DNA of 64,000 nt from positions 372,001 through 436,000 of the forward strand of contig CAVYXK010000019.1 in the NCBI GenBank assembly GCA_963772445.1, given 5' to 3'. Source of the DNA: CAVYXK01 sp963772445 (lineage in GTDB: Bacteria > Pseudomonadota > Alphaproteobacteria > Acetobacterales > Acetobacteraceae). Made by a program: the position numbers and the translations under genes. Positions 45,553-55,404 of the stretch are shown one piece after another. The notes below the pieces were generated by a model. That model ran no database searches, was not told the DNA's origin, and was given only the letters and a program-made list of their open reading frames with translations. Within the stretch, counting starts at the first letter, position 1; each line of letters starts with the position of its first letter.

Positions 45553-46677
45553 TTGATAGCCGTCGTCGCCGAGCGCGCATGGCACGGCGACGATGCGCCT
45601 CCCGCGCCGCCGCCCGCGCCCCCACCGGTGACTGTGAGCCTGCCGCTCCAGCAGATGGTCCAGGCCACCGGCCGCTTCCTCGGCCAGTTCTCGGCGGTGG
45701 ACAGCGTGGAGTTGCGGGCGCAGGTCGGCGGCACCTTGACCGCGATCGCGTTCCAGGACGGGCAGATCGTGCACCCGGGCGATCCGCTCTTCACCATCGA
45801 CCCGCGACCATTCCAGATCAGGCTCGACGAGGCGGTCGCGCAGTTCCAGACCTCGCAGGCGAAGGAGGTGCTGACCCAGGCGGAGCTCTGGCGGGCGCAG
45901 CAGCTCAAGCGGTCCGACTTCGGCTCGGCCGAAACCGTCGATGAGCGCGCGGCCGACGAGCGCACCGCACAGGCCGCCATCGACACCGCCAAGGCGGCGA
46001 TTATGGACGCACGGCTCGACCTCGAATACGCACGCATCAGCGCGCCGTTCACGGGACGGATGGGCGCGCATCTGGTCTCCGTGGGCGGCCTAGTAAGCGG
46101 CAGCCGAGGCGGCACGAGCCCGACGACATTGCTGGCAACGATCGTCTCGCTCGACCCGATCTATCTCGACTTCGACATGAGCGAGTCCGATTACCTGGCC
46201 TATCAGCAAGCCCATCGCGGCGCCCCGCCGCACGACGATGTCGCCATCAGTCTCGACGGCGACGGCCATTTCGACCGCCACGGCACACTCGACTTCATCG
46301 ACAACGCGGTGAACCGCGGCAGTGGCACGATCCACGCGCGCGTGACGGTGCCCAACCCTGACCTCAGCCTCACGCCCGGCCAGTTCGCACGGCTGCACGT
46401 CGATCTCGGCCATCCCACGCCGGTCCTGCTGGTGCCTGCCGCCGCCGTCGTCCCGGACCAGTCGCGGCAGATCGTGATGACGGTCGCGCCGGACGGAACG
46501 GTCGTGCCCAAGCTGGTCCAGACCGGCGAACTCTACCAGGGGTTGCGCGTCATCCGCGGCGGCCTCGCGCCGACCGACCGCGTGGTGATCAACGGCATCG
46601 TGCGAGTCCGTCCGGGCGCCAAGGTCATGCCGGTCAACGGCGCAATTAAGCCCGATCCGGCGGCCGGCGAGGGATAG
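45553..46677 (+). CDS. RND efflux periplasmic adaptor (exon 2 of the split gene)
   Basis: 374 aa frame. After a Pro-rich spacer it shows the lipoyl-like LRAQVGGTLTAIAFQDGQIV, a helical hairpin rich in Ala and Gln, then YARISAPFTGRMGAHLVSVG and the beta-barrel and membrane-proximal domains (LVPAAAVVPDQSRQIVMTV). The TTG at 45553 is only the first in-frame start; the real N-terminus is probably supplied by exon 1 after splicing. The RND permease begins 11 nt downstream. The pump belongs to the TetR-controlled operon. Confidence 0.88.
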   Translation: MIAVVAERAWHGDDAPPAPPPAPPPVTVSLPLQQMVQATGRFLGQFSAVDSVELRAQVGGTLTAIAFQDGQIVHPGDPLFTIDPRPFQIRLDEAVAQFQTSQAKEVLTQAELWRAQQLKRSDFGSAETVDERAADERTAQAAIDTAKAAIMDARLDLEYARISAPFTGRMGAHLVSVGGLVSGSRGGTSPTTLLATIVSLDPIYLDFDMSESDYLAYQQAHRGAPPHDDVAISLDGDGHFDRHGTLDFIDNAVNRGSGTIHARVTVPNPDLSLTPGQFARLHVDLGHPTPVLLVPAAAVVPDQSRQIVMTVAPDGTVVPKLVQTGELYQGLRVIRGGLAPTDRVVINGIVRVRPGAKVMPVNGAIKPDPAAGEG

Positions 46678-46687
46678 GCACAACAGG

Positions 46688-49600
46688 ATGCGCTTCACCC
46701 ATACTTTCATCGACCGCCCGATCCTGGCGACGGTGCTCAGCGTTTTCCTCACCCTCATCGGCCTGGGCGCGCTGGTGATCTTGCCGGTCGCACAATATCC
46801 GGAAATCGTGCCGCCGACAGTGCAGGTGACGACGGACTACCCCGGCGCGTCCGCGGACGTGGTCAGTCAAACGGTCGCGACACCGCTGGAGCAAGAGATC
46901 AACGGCGTCGAGAACATGATCTACATGAGCAGCCAGTCCACCGGGGACGGCAAGCTCACCATCACCGTCACCTTCGCCATCGGCACGGACCTCAACGTCG
47001 CGCAGATGCTTACCCAGAACCGGGTGCAGGACGCGTTACCACGGTTGCCGGACGACGTGCAGCGCCTGGGCGTGCAGGTGCGCAAGGCGACGCCCAACAT
47101 CCTGCTTGCCGTGCATCTGTATTCGCCAGATGGTTCCCGCGACAACCTTTACCTTTCGAATTACGCGACCTTGCACGTCAAGGACGCCTTGGCACGGCTT
47201 CCCGGCGTGGGCGACGTGCAACTGTTTGGCGCCCGCGACTACGCGATGCGCATCTGGCTCGATCCGGACAAGGTAGCCGCGTACAACCTCGACGCCAGCG
47301 AGGTGCTTGCTGCCTTGCAGGCGCAGAACATACAGGTTTCGGCGGGCGTCCTGAACCAGCCGCCGGTCCCCCGCGACGCGGCGTACCAACTCAACGTGCA
47401 GACGCTCGGCCGGCTGACCACGCCCGAGCAGTTTGCCGACATCATCCTCAAGACCGACGCGCAGGGGCGGCCGACCCGCATCCGTGACGTCGGCCGTGCC
47501 GAGATCGGGGCGGCCGATTACGGCTCCACGGCCTATATGGACCGCAGCGAGGGCTTGCCGCTGCTGATCTTCGCACAGCCGGGGGCGAACTCGCTGGCGG
47601 TGGAACACGAAGTCCTTTCGACAATGGCGAGTCTGAAGAAGGACTTCCCGCCGGGCCTCTCGTCCATCGTCATCTATGATCCGACGATCTTCGTGGCGAA
47701 GTCGGTGCGCGAGGTGGTGACGACGATCTTCGTCGCGATCCTGCTCGTCGTCGGCGTCGTCTTCCTGTTCCTGCAGACATGGCGCGCCTCGATCATCCCC
47801 GTCATCGCCATTCCGGTCTCGCTCGTCGGCACCTTCACCGTTCTTTACGCGCTAGGAATATCGCTGAACAACCTTTCGCTGTTCGGCCTGGTGCTGGCGG
47901 TCGGCATCGTCGTCGATGATGCGATCGTCGTGGTGGAGAATGTCGAGCGCAATATCGCCACCGGCATGTCCCCGAAGGAGGCGGCGCACCGGACGATGGA
48001 CGAGGTCGGCGGCGCGCTGGTTTCCATCGCGCTGACGCTGTGCGCGGTGTTCGTCCCGTCGGCCTTCCTGTCCGGCATCTCCGGACAATTCTTTCGCCAG
48101 TTCGCCGTCACCATCGCGGCATCGACGGTCATCAGTTGCTTCGTCTCGCTGACCCTAAGCCCGGCACTATGCGCCCTGCTCCTGAAGGAGCACGACCCGC
48201 ACGCCGACCTCGCCGGCCTTGCAAGTCGGCTCATGCGCGGCGCCTTCGGCCTGTTCAATCGCGGCTTCGAGAAACTATCCGACGCTTACGGCCAGATGAC
48301 CAAACGATTGGTGCGCGGTCTCGCGATCGTCGTGGCGGTCTATATCGGCCTGATCGCAACCGCCGGGTTCGAGTTCTCCCGCGTGCCGACCGGCTTCATT
48401 CCCGAGCAGGACCAGGGGTATCTTATTACCGTTCTGCAGCTTCCGCCCGGCGCCAGCCTCGCGCGCACCGAGCAGGTGGTGAAGAAGGCCATCGACATCA
48501 TCCTCAAGACGCGCGGCATCGAGCATGTCGCGCCGTTCACGGGCCTGGATGCGACGACTTTCACGGTTGCATCCAATTCCGGAACGATCTTCTCCGGCCT
48601 GCCGTCGCTTTACAACCACTCGCTACCGGGTGTGACAGCGAGCTCGGTGCTGGCCGACCTGCGCGGGCGCCTCTCGGCGATCCAGGACGCCTACGTGCTG
48701 ACGATTCCGCCGCCACCGGTGCAGGGGATCGGCAATTCCGGCGGCTTCAAGATGATGCTCGAGGATCGCGTGGGGCTCGGCACCCAGGCGCTTGTGAACG
48801 CCGCGCAGGCGCTGGTCGGCGCGGCCAACAAGGACCCCAGCTTCGCGGGCGTGTTCACGCTGCTCAACACCGGATCGCCATCGGTCTATGCCGATATCGA
48901 CCGCCTGAAGGCGGAGAAGGTCGGGCTCACGCCTACCGACGTGTTCAACACGCTGCAGGTCTATCTCGGCTCGCAATACGTCAACGACTTCAATTTCCTG
49001 GGCCGCACCTACGAGGTGATCGCCCAGGCGGACGGGCGATTCCGCCGCGACGGGCAGGACCTGATGGGCCTGAAGGCGCGCAACGCGAGCGGCGAAATGG
49101 TGCCGGTCGGAACGGTCGCGCGGCTGCGCGATACGACGATCCCCTATCGCGTCCCGCGCTACAATCTCTATCCGGCGGCCGAGGTTCAGGGCGTGGCAGC
49201 GCCCGGTGTCGCCACCGGCACAGCGCTGCACCGGATGGAGGAACTGGCCGCGCAGGTGCTGCCGCCCGGCATTGGCTACGAATGGACCGAGATCGCCTAT
49301 CAGCAGGAGCAGAAGGGCACGCCGACGATGTTGGTGTTCGGTGCCGCGGCGCTGTTCGTGTTCCTAGTGCTGGCCGCCAATTACGAGAGCTGGAAGACGC
49401 CACTCTCGGTCGTGCTGATCGTGCCGATGTGCCTGCTTGCCTCGGTCACCGGGCTGTTGATCCGCGGCATGTCGATCGACATCCTCGCGCAGATCGGCTT
49501 CGTGGTGCTGGTCGGGCTCGCCGCGAAGAATGCCATCCTGATCGTTGAGTTCGCACGCCAGGCGCAGGATAGTGGCAGCTCGCCCGCGGGGGCGGCGGTC

Positions 49601-49909
49601 TCCGCCGCCCGGCGCCGGCTGCGGCCCATCCTGATGACCTCACTCGCCTTCATCCTCGGCGTCGCACCGCTGGTGGTCGCGACCGGCGCGGGGGCGGAGA
49701 TGCGGCAATCGCTCGGCACCGCCGTGTTCGGCGGCATGCTCGGGGTCACCGCGTTCGGGCTGATCTTCACGCCGGCGTTCTACACGCTGATGCAGCGCAT
49801 CGGCGTCGGCCGTCGCGCTTCGATCGCGGCTGTGATCGAGCAGCAGCTACGTACACCTTCACAGATGACAACGGACGACCGCTTCGGAGGAGCACGCGGA
49901 AGCACGTGA
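46688..49909 (+). CDS. RND (HAE1/AcrB-type) multidrug efflux permease
   Basis: 1073 aa, full length. It has N-terminal MRFTHTFIDRPILATVLSVF, two six-helix bundles with large periplasmic loops between helices 1-2 and 7-8, the acidic pair in GIVVDDAIVVVENVERN (about 410-411), and AAKNAILIVEFARQ with the essential Lys in the fourth-quarter bundle. It differs clearly from the first RND permease of the window, so the two are not a recent duplication. The last about 35 residues are polar. It ends 12 nt before IS91 copy B. No outer-membrane factor is present. Confidence 0.95.
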   Translation: MRFTHTFIDRPILATVLSVFLTLIGLGALVILPVAQYPEIVPPTVQVTTDYPGASADVVSQTVATPLEQEINGVENMIYMSSQSTGDGKLTITVTFAIGTDLNVAQMLTQNRVQDALPRLPDDVQRLGVQVRKATPNILLAVHLYSPDGSRDNLYLSNYATLHVKDALARLPGVGDVQLFGARDYAMRIWLDPDKVAAYNLDASEVLAALQAQNIQVSAGVLNQPPVPRDAAYQLNVQTLGRLTTPEQFADIILKTDAQGRPTRIRDVGRAEIGAADYGSTAYMDRSEGLPLLIFAQPGANSLAVEHEVLSTMASLKKDFPPGLSSIVIYDPTIFVAKSVREVVTTIFVAILLVVGVVFLFLQTWRASIIPVIAIPVSLVGTFTVLYALGISLNNLSLFGLVLAVGIVVDDAIVVVENVERNIATGMSPKEAAHRTMDEVGGALVSIALTLCAVFVPSAFLSGISGQFFRQFAVTIAASTVISCFVSLTLSPALCALLLKEHDPHADLAGLASRLMRGAFGLFNRGFEKLSDAYGQMTKRLVRGLAIVVAVYIGLIATAGFEFSRVPTGFIPEQDQGYLITVLQLPPGASLARTEQVVKKAIDIILKTRGIEHVAPFTGLDATTFTVASNSGTIFSGLPSLYNHSLPGVTASSVLADLRGRLSAIQDAYVLTIPPPPVQGIGNSGGFKMMLEDRVGLGTQALVNAAQALVGAANKDPSFAGVFTLLNTGSPSVYADIDRLKAEKVGLTPTDVFNTLQVYLGSQYVNDFNFLGRTYEVIAQADGRFRRDGQDLMGLKARNASGEMVPVGTVARLRDTTIPYRVPRYNLYPAAEVQGVAAPGVATGTALHRMEELAAQVLPPGIGYEWTEIAYQQEQKGTPTMLVFGAAALFVFLVLAANYESWKTPLSVVLIVPMCLLASVTGLLIRGMSIDILAQIGFVVLVGLAAKNAILIVEFARQAQDSGSSPAGAAVSAARRRLRPILMTSLAFILGVAPLVVATGAGAEMRQSLGTAVFGGMLGVTAFGLIFTPAFYTLMQRIGVGRRASIAAVIEQQLRTPSQMTTDDRFGGARGST

Positions 49910-50250
49910 ACGACCGCGACGGTGAAGGTTTTCGGACGCCGGCCATCTCCGGTCGCGCGTCTGGGCACGGGGCCGGCGTACGAAAACCGCCCATGCACGA
50001 ACCCGCGGGGCTGCGACGATGGTCTATGGGGATTTCGAGTTTTGCTCGGTTGTGGTGACGGCGGAACCGGCTGGGCGCTGGAACCGGCGAGAGCTTGGTG
50101 AGTGAGATTTTCCGCCGGGCGAGGCTAGAATCGGGATCTGGCAGCGGCTGATATTCAGCACGTTTGCGCTGATCTTGGTGAAGGGCGTGCCTGGGGGCAT
50201 TCGTCGTAACAGTGGTGTTGCGGCGTGAGGTGAGCGCAAGCCGTGCCGGG

Positions 50251-51444
50251 TCACGACGAAGTGCTCCCGGTTGGTGCGGGCGCGTGAGGTGGCGCGCGGG
50301 GTTGCCTCCATCGCCCGAAGGTCTCGACGATGGTCATGCGCCCGCCACAGCAGGGACAGGGCGGCAGCCAATCGAGTGGTTCTGGCACTTCGACGGGCTC
50401 CGGCGGCGGTGCCACGGCAAGCAGTTCGCGGGCACGCATGATATTGGCCTTGCGTGCGGAACTGGCGAGCAAGCCGTAATGGCGGATGCGGTGGAAGCCA
50501 TGTGGCAGGACATGGAGCAGGAAGCGGCGGATGAACTCGTGCGGCGCGAGCGTCATGACGCGCTGCCGCTCGGGACCATCGCGGCGGTAGTCCTTGTAGC
50601 GGAAGGTGACGCCGGTCTCGTCGAACGCAATCAGGCGCTGGTTGGAGATGGCGACCCGGTGGGTATAGCGCGAGAGATAGGCGAGCACGGCCTCGGGGCC
50701 GGCGAACGGTGGCTTGGCATAGACCACGAACCGCTTCTTCCTGACCGCGGCGAGGTGACGCAGGAAAAGGCGGTGGTCGGCGAGACCGGCCTGCGCGCCG
50801 AAGAAGGCGAGTCGCCCCGCCTTATGGAGCTCGATCAGCCGGGTGAGGAACAAGCGGCGAAAGAGCGAGCCCAGCACCCGCACCGGCAGCAGGAAGGCCG
50901 GACGCGAAGAGATCCAGCGCTGTCCGTCGAGCGAGATGCCGCCGCCCGGCACGATCATGTGGATATGGGGATGGTGCGTCATCGCCGATCCCCAGGTGTG
51001 GAGCACGGCGGTGATGCCGATGCTGGCGCCGAGGTGCTTAGGGTCGGCCGCGATCGTCATCATCGTCTCCGACGCCGCACGGAACAGCAGATCGTAGACG
51101 ATCGCCTTGTTCTGCACGGCGATGTCTGCAAGCTCGGTGGGAAGCGTGAAGACGACATGGAAGTAGCCGACCGGCAGCAGGTCGGCTTCGCGCTCGGCCA
51201 GCCAGGTGCGCGCAGCGGCGCCCTGACATTTGGGACAGTGTCGATTGCGGCAGCTATTGTAGGCAATGCGCTGATGCCCGCAGTCCTCGCAGGCATCGAC
51301 GTGACCGCCGAGCGCTGCCGTGCGGCAGTTCTCAATCGCCGACATGACCTTCAGCTGGGTCAGGCTCAGGTGACCGGCCTGGGCGGCACGATAGCCGGCC
51401 CCTTCAGCTCGGAAGATATCGGCGACCTCGATCGAGGCGCGCAA
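50251..51444 (-). CDS. IS91-family HUH transposase, copy B
   Basis: 397 aa, identical in sequence to copy A: zinc finger, HPHIHMIVPGGG HUH motif, and tyrosine motif in YLSRYTHRVAI. A TTG start 6 nt after the recombinase stop. Intact, so probably a source of active transposase. Confidence 0.92.
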   Translation of the reverse strand: MRASIEVADIFRAEGAGYRAAQAGHLSLTQLKVMSAIENCRTAALGGHVDACEDCGHQRIAYNSCRNRHCPKCQGAAARTWLAEREADLLPVGYFHVVFTLPTELADIAVQNKAIVYDLLFRAASETMMTIAADPKHLGASIGITAVLHTWGSAMTHHPHIHMIVPGGGISLDGQRWISSRPAFLLPVRVLGSLFRRLFLTRLIELHKAGRLAFFGAQAGLADHRLFLRHLAAVRKKRFVVYAKPPFAGPEAVLAYLSRYTHRVAISNQRLIAFDETGVTFRYKDYRRDGPERQRVMTLAPHEFIRRFLLHVLPHGFHRIRHYGLLASSARKANIMRARELLAVAPPPEPVEVPEPLDWLPPCPCCGGRMTIVETFGRWRQPRAPPHAPAPTGSTSS

Positions 51445-51450
51445 GCCGCT

Positions 51451-52356
51451 TCAGCCGCCGGGATCCTCGCCTTGCATCAACAACGCCAAACGCTCCAGAG
51501 GACTGGTCACCGAGCGGATCGTCTTGGTGGCAACGCGCGCATAGAGCGCGGTCGTATCAAGCTTGCTGTGCCCCAGCAGGACCTGGATCACGCGGATATC
51601 GACATCCTGTTCCAGGAGATGGGTGGCGAAGCTGTGGCGCAGCGTATGGGGCGACACCCGCTTCCTGATCGCCGCTGCTTCGGCTGCCTCATGGATCGCG
51701 CGGTTGATCTGCCGGGTTGAGATCGGATCGGTGGCACTGCGTCCGGGGAACAGCCAGCCATGAGGCAGCATGACGGAGCGCCGCTTGCCTTCCTTCCACC
51801 ACAGCCGCAGCAGCGCGAGCAGCTGGGGTGACAGCATGGCGTTGCGGTCCTTACGTCCCTTGCCCTGTTCGACCCTGATCAGCATGCGCGTGCTGTCGAT
51901 ATCATCGACCTTGAGGCTGGCCACTTCCGAAACGCGCAGGCCCGCGCCATAGGCAGTGCCGAGGATGGCCTTGTATTTGATGCCTGGTGCCGCTTCGAGC
52001 AGTTGGCCCACTTCCTCGACACTCAGCACCGCTGGCAGTTTGCGCGGATAGCGCGCCAGGACCAGGCGCCGCGACAGGTCTGGCCGGTCGAGCGTTACGG
52101 TGAAGAAGAAGCGCAGCGCCGAGACGGAACAGTTGATCGTGGGTGGTTGTACTCCGCTCTCGCGCTGGTGAACCTGAAACCGGCGAATATCCTCAGCCGT
52201 TGCCGTATCGGGCGGTTGCCCCAGGAAGGCTGCGAAGCTGCGCACAAAACGAATATACTCGTGCTGCGTATCGGATCGCAGGCCGCGCATCGCCATGTCT
52301 TCTATCATGCGCTGCCGCAGCGCACTGACCGGGCGGTCGATAGTTGGAACAGGCAT
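51451..52356 (-). CDS. Tyrosine recombinase of IS91-type element, copy B
   Basis: 301 aa, identical to the copy A recombinase, with the R, H-x-x-R, H and Y catalytic residues intact. It precedes the transposase in the same operon. Confidence 0.92.
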   Translation of the reverse strand: MPVPTIDRPVSALRQRMIEDMAMRGLRSDTQHEYIRFVRSFAAFLGQPPDTATAEDIRRFQVHQRESGVQPPTINCSVSALRFFFTVTLDRPDLSRRLVLARYPRKLPAVLSVEEVGQLLEAAPGIKYKAILGTAYGAGLRVSEVASLKVDDIDSTRMLIRVEQGKGRKDRNAMLSPQLLALLRLWWKEGKRRSVMLPHGWLFPGRSATDPISTRQINRAIHEAAEAAAIRKRVSPHTLRHSFATHLLEQDVDIRVIQVLLGHSKLDTTALYARVATKTIRSVTSPLERLALLMQGEDPGG

Positions 52357-52579
52357 CGGAAGTTCCTCTCATGATGAAGGGAACTCCATGTTCGAGAGGC
52401 AACTACGCCTCGCTCAAGACTTCATCGAAAACGCGCATGAGTATTGAGGTCCAGGGGCTCGGCCCCTGGCGGGGTTTGGGGCAGCGCCCCAACCTTACTT
52501 GCTTCATCGGTCAATGGTTCGGGTACCGGGTAATAACTCACCCGCAGCACCAATCCCGCGAAGCGGGTTCGTGCTTGGG

Positions 52580-53151
52580 CGCAAAGCGGCCGTGACTGGC
52601 CGGAAGCGGAATGACTGCTTCGGGGTGTTCAATGGCAACAAGCGGACGTTCGTTCTCGGGAATCGCCGACGCCCAGCAGCGATCCCAAGCAACTATCTAC
52701 CTTGTCTGCGGTGACGGCAGAGTTAGAAGGAGGGGACGCAATCTTCAACGCGTCATCACGTCCAGCGCGGCATATGCACTTGCTCAGCGCGCTTATGTCG
52801 ACCCAGGCTATGCGGGCATGAATCTCGATCCGCGGTGTTCATTTCGGGCTAGCGCCGTGGCCTGTCCGCTACCATCCGGCACGAGAGGAAACGGCGGAGC
52901 GTCATAAGCCGGCGATCGGGCCTTTGAAGGCTGACGGCCGTCTCGATCGCGACTTCCTAGACTTTAGCCGGCGCACGTGGCAACGCCATCAGCGCCCTGC
53001 TGGGCGGGACTGCGCGCTTTCTGCCTCACCCTCTAGAGTGGCTGAGGTATCTCCGGGTTGCTTGGCGCGCCTGCTCGCCGCAGCGGGCGACGATCCGCCG
53101 CAGCTCGCAAAAGCATCCTGAAAGCGGCTGCGAACGGACTTTTGGAGGCGA
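52580..53151. other. Gene-free stretch between IS91 copy B and the RpiR gene
   Basis: About 570 nt with no supported frame. The phrases GCAAAGCGGCC and AACAAGCGGACGTTCG, similar to others in gaps of this window, occur near the IS edge. Confidence 0.4.
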
Positions 53152-54180
53152 CTAGCGGGCCCTCGACTTGATCCGTCTCGTCTCTTTTGAGACGGCGGCA
53201 GCCCCCCTTAGCTTGTTCAGGCTCTCAAGGGTTGCGATAAGCATCGGCTCAGTTCGTGGTGGTGCGCTCCAGTAGGTCTGCGCCGCCGAAAAGTACTCCT
53301 TGCTGGACTTCAAGCCGTCAAGTAGTTGCTGCGGCGATCCCAACGCGATCAGCGTCGCCAACATCTCCGCTGCCGCTCCAACCGCAGCCATAGTCTGAAA
53401 GAAGGACTGACTTTTCGTGCTCACGACCACGGAGAGACGCGCGAACTTCGCGAGCGGTGAAACCTCGCTGTCCGTGATCGCGACCACCGGTATGCCGCGC
53501 TCATGCGCAAACGCGGTCTGGTTCACCGTCGCGCGCGTGTAGGGCGAAACGCTGATGGCGAGCACCGCGTCCTTTGGCGACGCGAGGCGGAGAGCGTCAA
53601 GTCCGGTTCCTCCGGACGCATCAAGCAGCTCTGACGAGCCGCCGGCGACCGAGTGGATGTAGCGGAACGTGTACGCGGGCGGAAAGCTGAGCCGCTGGCC
53701 CAGGCAATAGATGGTCCGTGCCGTGCCGAGAAGCCTTGCGCCTGCGGCCAACGACGCGGCCGTTTCCGGGTTGCTTAACGCGTGGACCTGCCGAGCAATC
53801 CCCATGACCATTTCAGATGCGAGCACTGCTGTATCCTCGGCGCGCTTCGCGCCCGTCAGTTTCAGAGCCTTTTGGCGATAGCCAACGGTATAAAGCCGGA
53901 CCTCCTCGGCGTAGAGCCGCTTGAGCTCTTCGTAGCCGTCAAAGCCGAGCTGCCTTGCCAGCCGCGTCATGGTGGCGGGCGGTAGCCCTGCCTGGCGGGC
54001 CAGCTCGCGCATGGAGCAGAGTGCCACCTCCTGCGGGTGATCGAGCAGATGCCGTCCGGCTACCTGGAGCTGCCGCGGCAAGGAGTTGAGGGCCTCGATC
54101 AACCGCTGCTCGAATCGCCGCTTTCTGGACTGTGACGGTTTACTGACCGGGCTGGCAGCCGGGGTGGTCGCTAGAGCCAT
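53152..54180 (-). CDS. MurR/RpiR family transcriptional regulator
   Basis: 342 aa. The N-terminal HTH is CSMRELARQAGLPPATMTRL ARQLGFDGYEELKRLY (about residues 55-95). The SIS sugar-phosphate-binding domain follows, with IYCLGQRLSFPPAYTFRY and DAVLAISVSPYTRATVNQTA. RpiR regulators respond to phosphosugars or inositol intermediates (IolR of several alphaproteobacteria is of this family). It is divergent from the enolase-superfamily gene and so probably controls the catabolic cluster up to 62420. The extended basic tail (SKETRRIKSRAR) is unusual. Confidence 0.9.
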   Translation of the reverse strand: MALATTPAASPVSKPSQSRKRRFEQRLIEALNSLPRQLQVAGRHLLDHPQEVALCSMRELARQAGLPPATMTRLARQLGFDGYEELKRLYAEEVRLYTVGYRQKALKLTGAKRAEDTAVLASEMVMGIARQVHALSNPETAASLAAGARLLGTARTIYCLGQRLSFPPAYTFRYIHSVAGGSSELLDASGGTGLDALRLASPKDAVLAISVSPYTRATVNQTAFAHERGIPVVAITDSEVSPLAKFARLSVVVSTKSQSFFQTMAAVGAAAEMLATLIALGSPQQLLDGLKSSKEYFSAAQTYWSAPPRTEPMLIATLESLNKLRGAAAVSKETRRIKSRAR

Positions 54181-54221
54181 TGAGTGATCCTGTCTCGGAG
54201 GGTTGCCGTTTACCGTAGAAC

Positions 54222-54254
54222 ATGTGTATCGTCACCGGCATTCATGGAACACAT
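54222..54254. promoter_or_regulatory. Possible operator in the RpiR/enolase divergent gap
   Basis: ATGTGT at 54222-54227 and ACACAT at 54249-54254 form a spaced 6-bp inverted repeat in the 95-nt gap between divergent start codons. Too short for certainty. Confidence 0.3.
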
Positions 54255-54275
54255 AAACCTAGGCGCCAGGTGCCG

Positions 54276-55394
54276 ATGAAAATCACGGATATCCGAACAC
54301 GTTTCTTAAGACTTCCCGAGCCGAGCGTCTCCGGGGACAATTTACAGGACTTGCTGATCGTCACGGTCCATACTGATTCCGGGTTGACCGGCATCGGCGA
54401 GGTACACACAAATCCCCTCGCTGCCCGCGCGATCATAGAATATTCTGGGTTTCACACGTCATCCCGCGGGATCAAAGAGATCCTGCTGGGCGAGAACCCG
54501 CTGGAGATCGGCCGACTTTGGGACCGGATGTACTCGCTCACCCAGTCCTACGGGCGGCGCGGGCTGCTCATCAACGTGATCAGCGGCATCGACATCGCCC
54601 TCTGGGACCTGCTCGGCAAAACCCTGCACGCGCCGATCTTTCGACTGCTGAGCTCTTGCCGCCGCGGCAGTGTGCCTGCCTATGCGAGCGACCTCTCGCC
54701 TCCGACCATTGAGGATACGATCGCGTTGGCTGAGAAACATGCTTCGGCCGGCTTCCGTGGCGTAAAGATCGGGTGGGGTGGGCTCGGCGGCGACCTTCGG
54801 GACGACGTCAACCGCGTGCGTCGCGTGCGGGCCGCTCTTGGTCCGGGAATACAAATTATGCTCGACCTCGGTATGCCGCTGCGTCGCGAGCAGGCGATCT
54901 GGCTCGGGCGGGAGCTCGCGGAGCATGATGTGTATTTCCTCGAGGAGCCGCTCTCTCCAGACGATATGGACGGATGGCGCGAGCTGGTTGCGCAGTCGCC
55001 GACGCCGATCGCAACGGGCGAAAAGGAGACGACCCGGTTTGGTTTCGCCGAGCTGATCGACCGCGGAGGGTTGCGAATCATTCAGCCCGATGTGGCACGA
55101 GCAGGCGGCATTACCGAATGCCTGCACATTGCGGCTTACGCAGAGGCACGTGGCGTCCGCGTCATTCCGCACTGCTGGAGCTCCGATATTCTGGTCGCGG
55201 CGACGATGCACCTGATCACGACCCTGTCGGATTGCCCGTTCCTGGAATTCAACGTGATGGATCAGCCGCTCAGAACCGCGCTGACCCGCTCGCCTATTCG
55301 CCCGCACGACGGAATGGTCTCGGTGCCAGAGGGGCCGGGGCTGGGGATCGAGCTCGACGAGGAGGCGCTCGCGCGGTTTGAGGTCACGTCGTAG
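54276..55394 (+). CDS. Mandelate racemase/muconate lactonizing enzyme (enolase-superfamily) protein
   Basis: 372 aa from the ATG at 54276. An N-terminal capping domain is followed by the barrel with metal ligands in IMLDLGMP (Asp), YFLEEPLS (Glu) and ATGEKETT (Glu), and a general acid/base His in VIPHCWSSD. The second-strand motif is GVKIGWGG, so the second Lys of the classical K-x-K pair is Gly. Such a change is found among acid-sugar dehydratases more than racemases. It probably dehydrates an aldonic or uronic acid. First gene of the transport and catabolism operon. Confidence 0.88.
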   Translation: MKITDIRTRFLRLPEPSVSGDNLQDLLIVTVHTDSGLTGIGEVHTNPLAARAIIEYSGFHTSSRGIKEILLGENPLEIGRLWDRMYSLTQSYGRRGLLINVISGIDIALWDLLGKTLHAPIFRLLSSCRRGSVPAYASDLSPPTIEDTIALAEKHASAGFRGVKIGWGGLGGDLRDDVNRVRRVRAALGPGIQIMLDLGMPLRREQAIWLGRELAEHDVYFLEEPLSPDDMDGWRELVAQSPTPIATGEKETTRFGFAELIDRGGLRIIQPDVARAGGITECLHIAAYAEARGVRVIPHCWSSDILVAATMHLITTLSDCPFLEFNVMDQPLRTALTRSPIRPHDGMVSVPEGPGLGIELDEEALARFEVTS

Positions 55395-55404
55395 GAGGGG
55401 AAGG

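Larger units (their letters stand above)
49921..52579 (-). mobile_element. IS91-type element, copy B (complete, minus strand)
   Basis: 2659 bp, the reverse complement of copy A apart from at least one base (C instead of T in GAATCGGGATC). It begins GGTGAAGGTTTTCGGACG and ends CGGGTTCGTGCTTGGG. It is inverted relative to copy A and direct relative to copy C. Confidence 0.88.
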
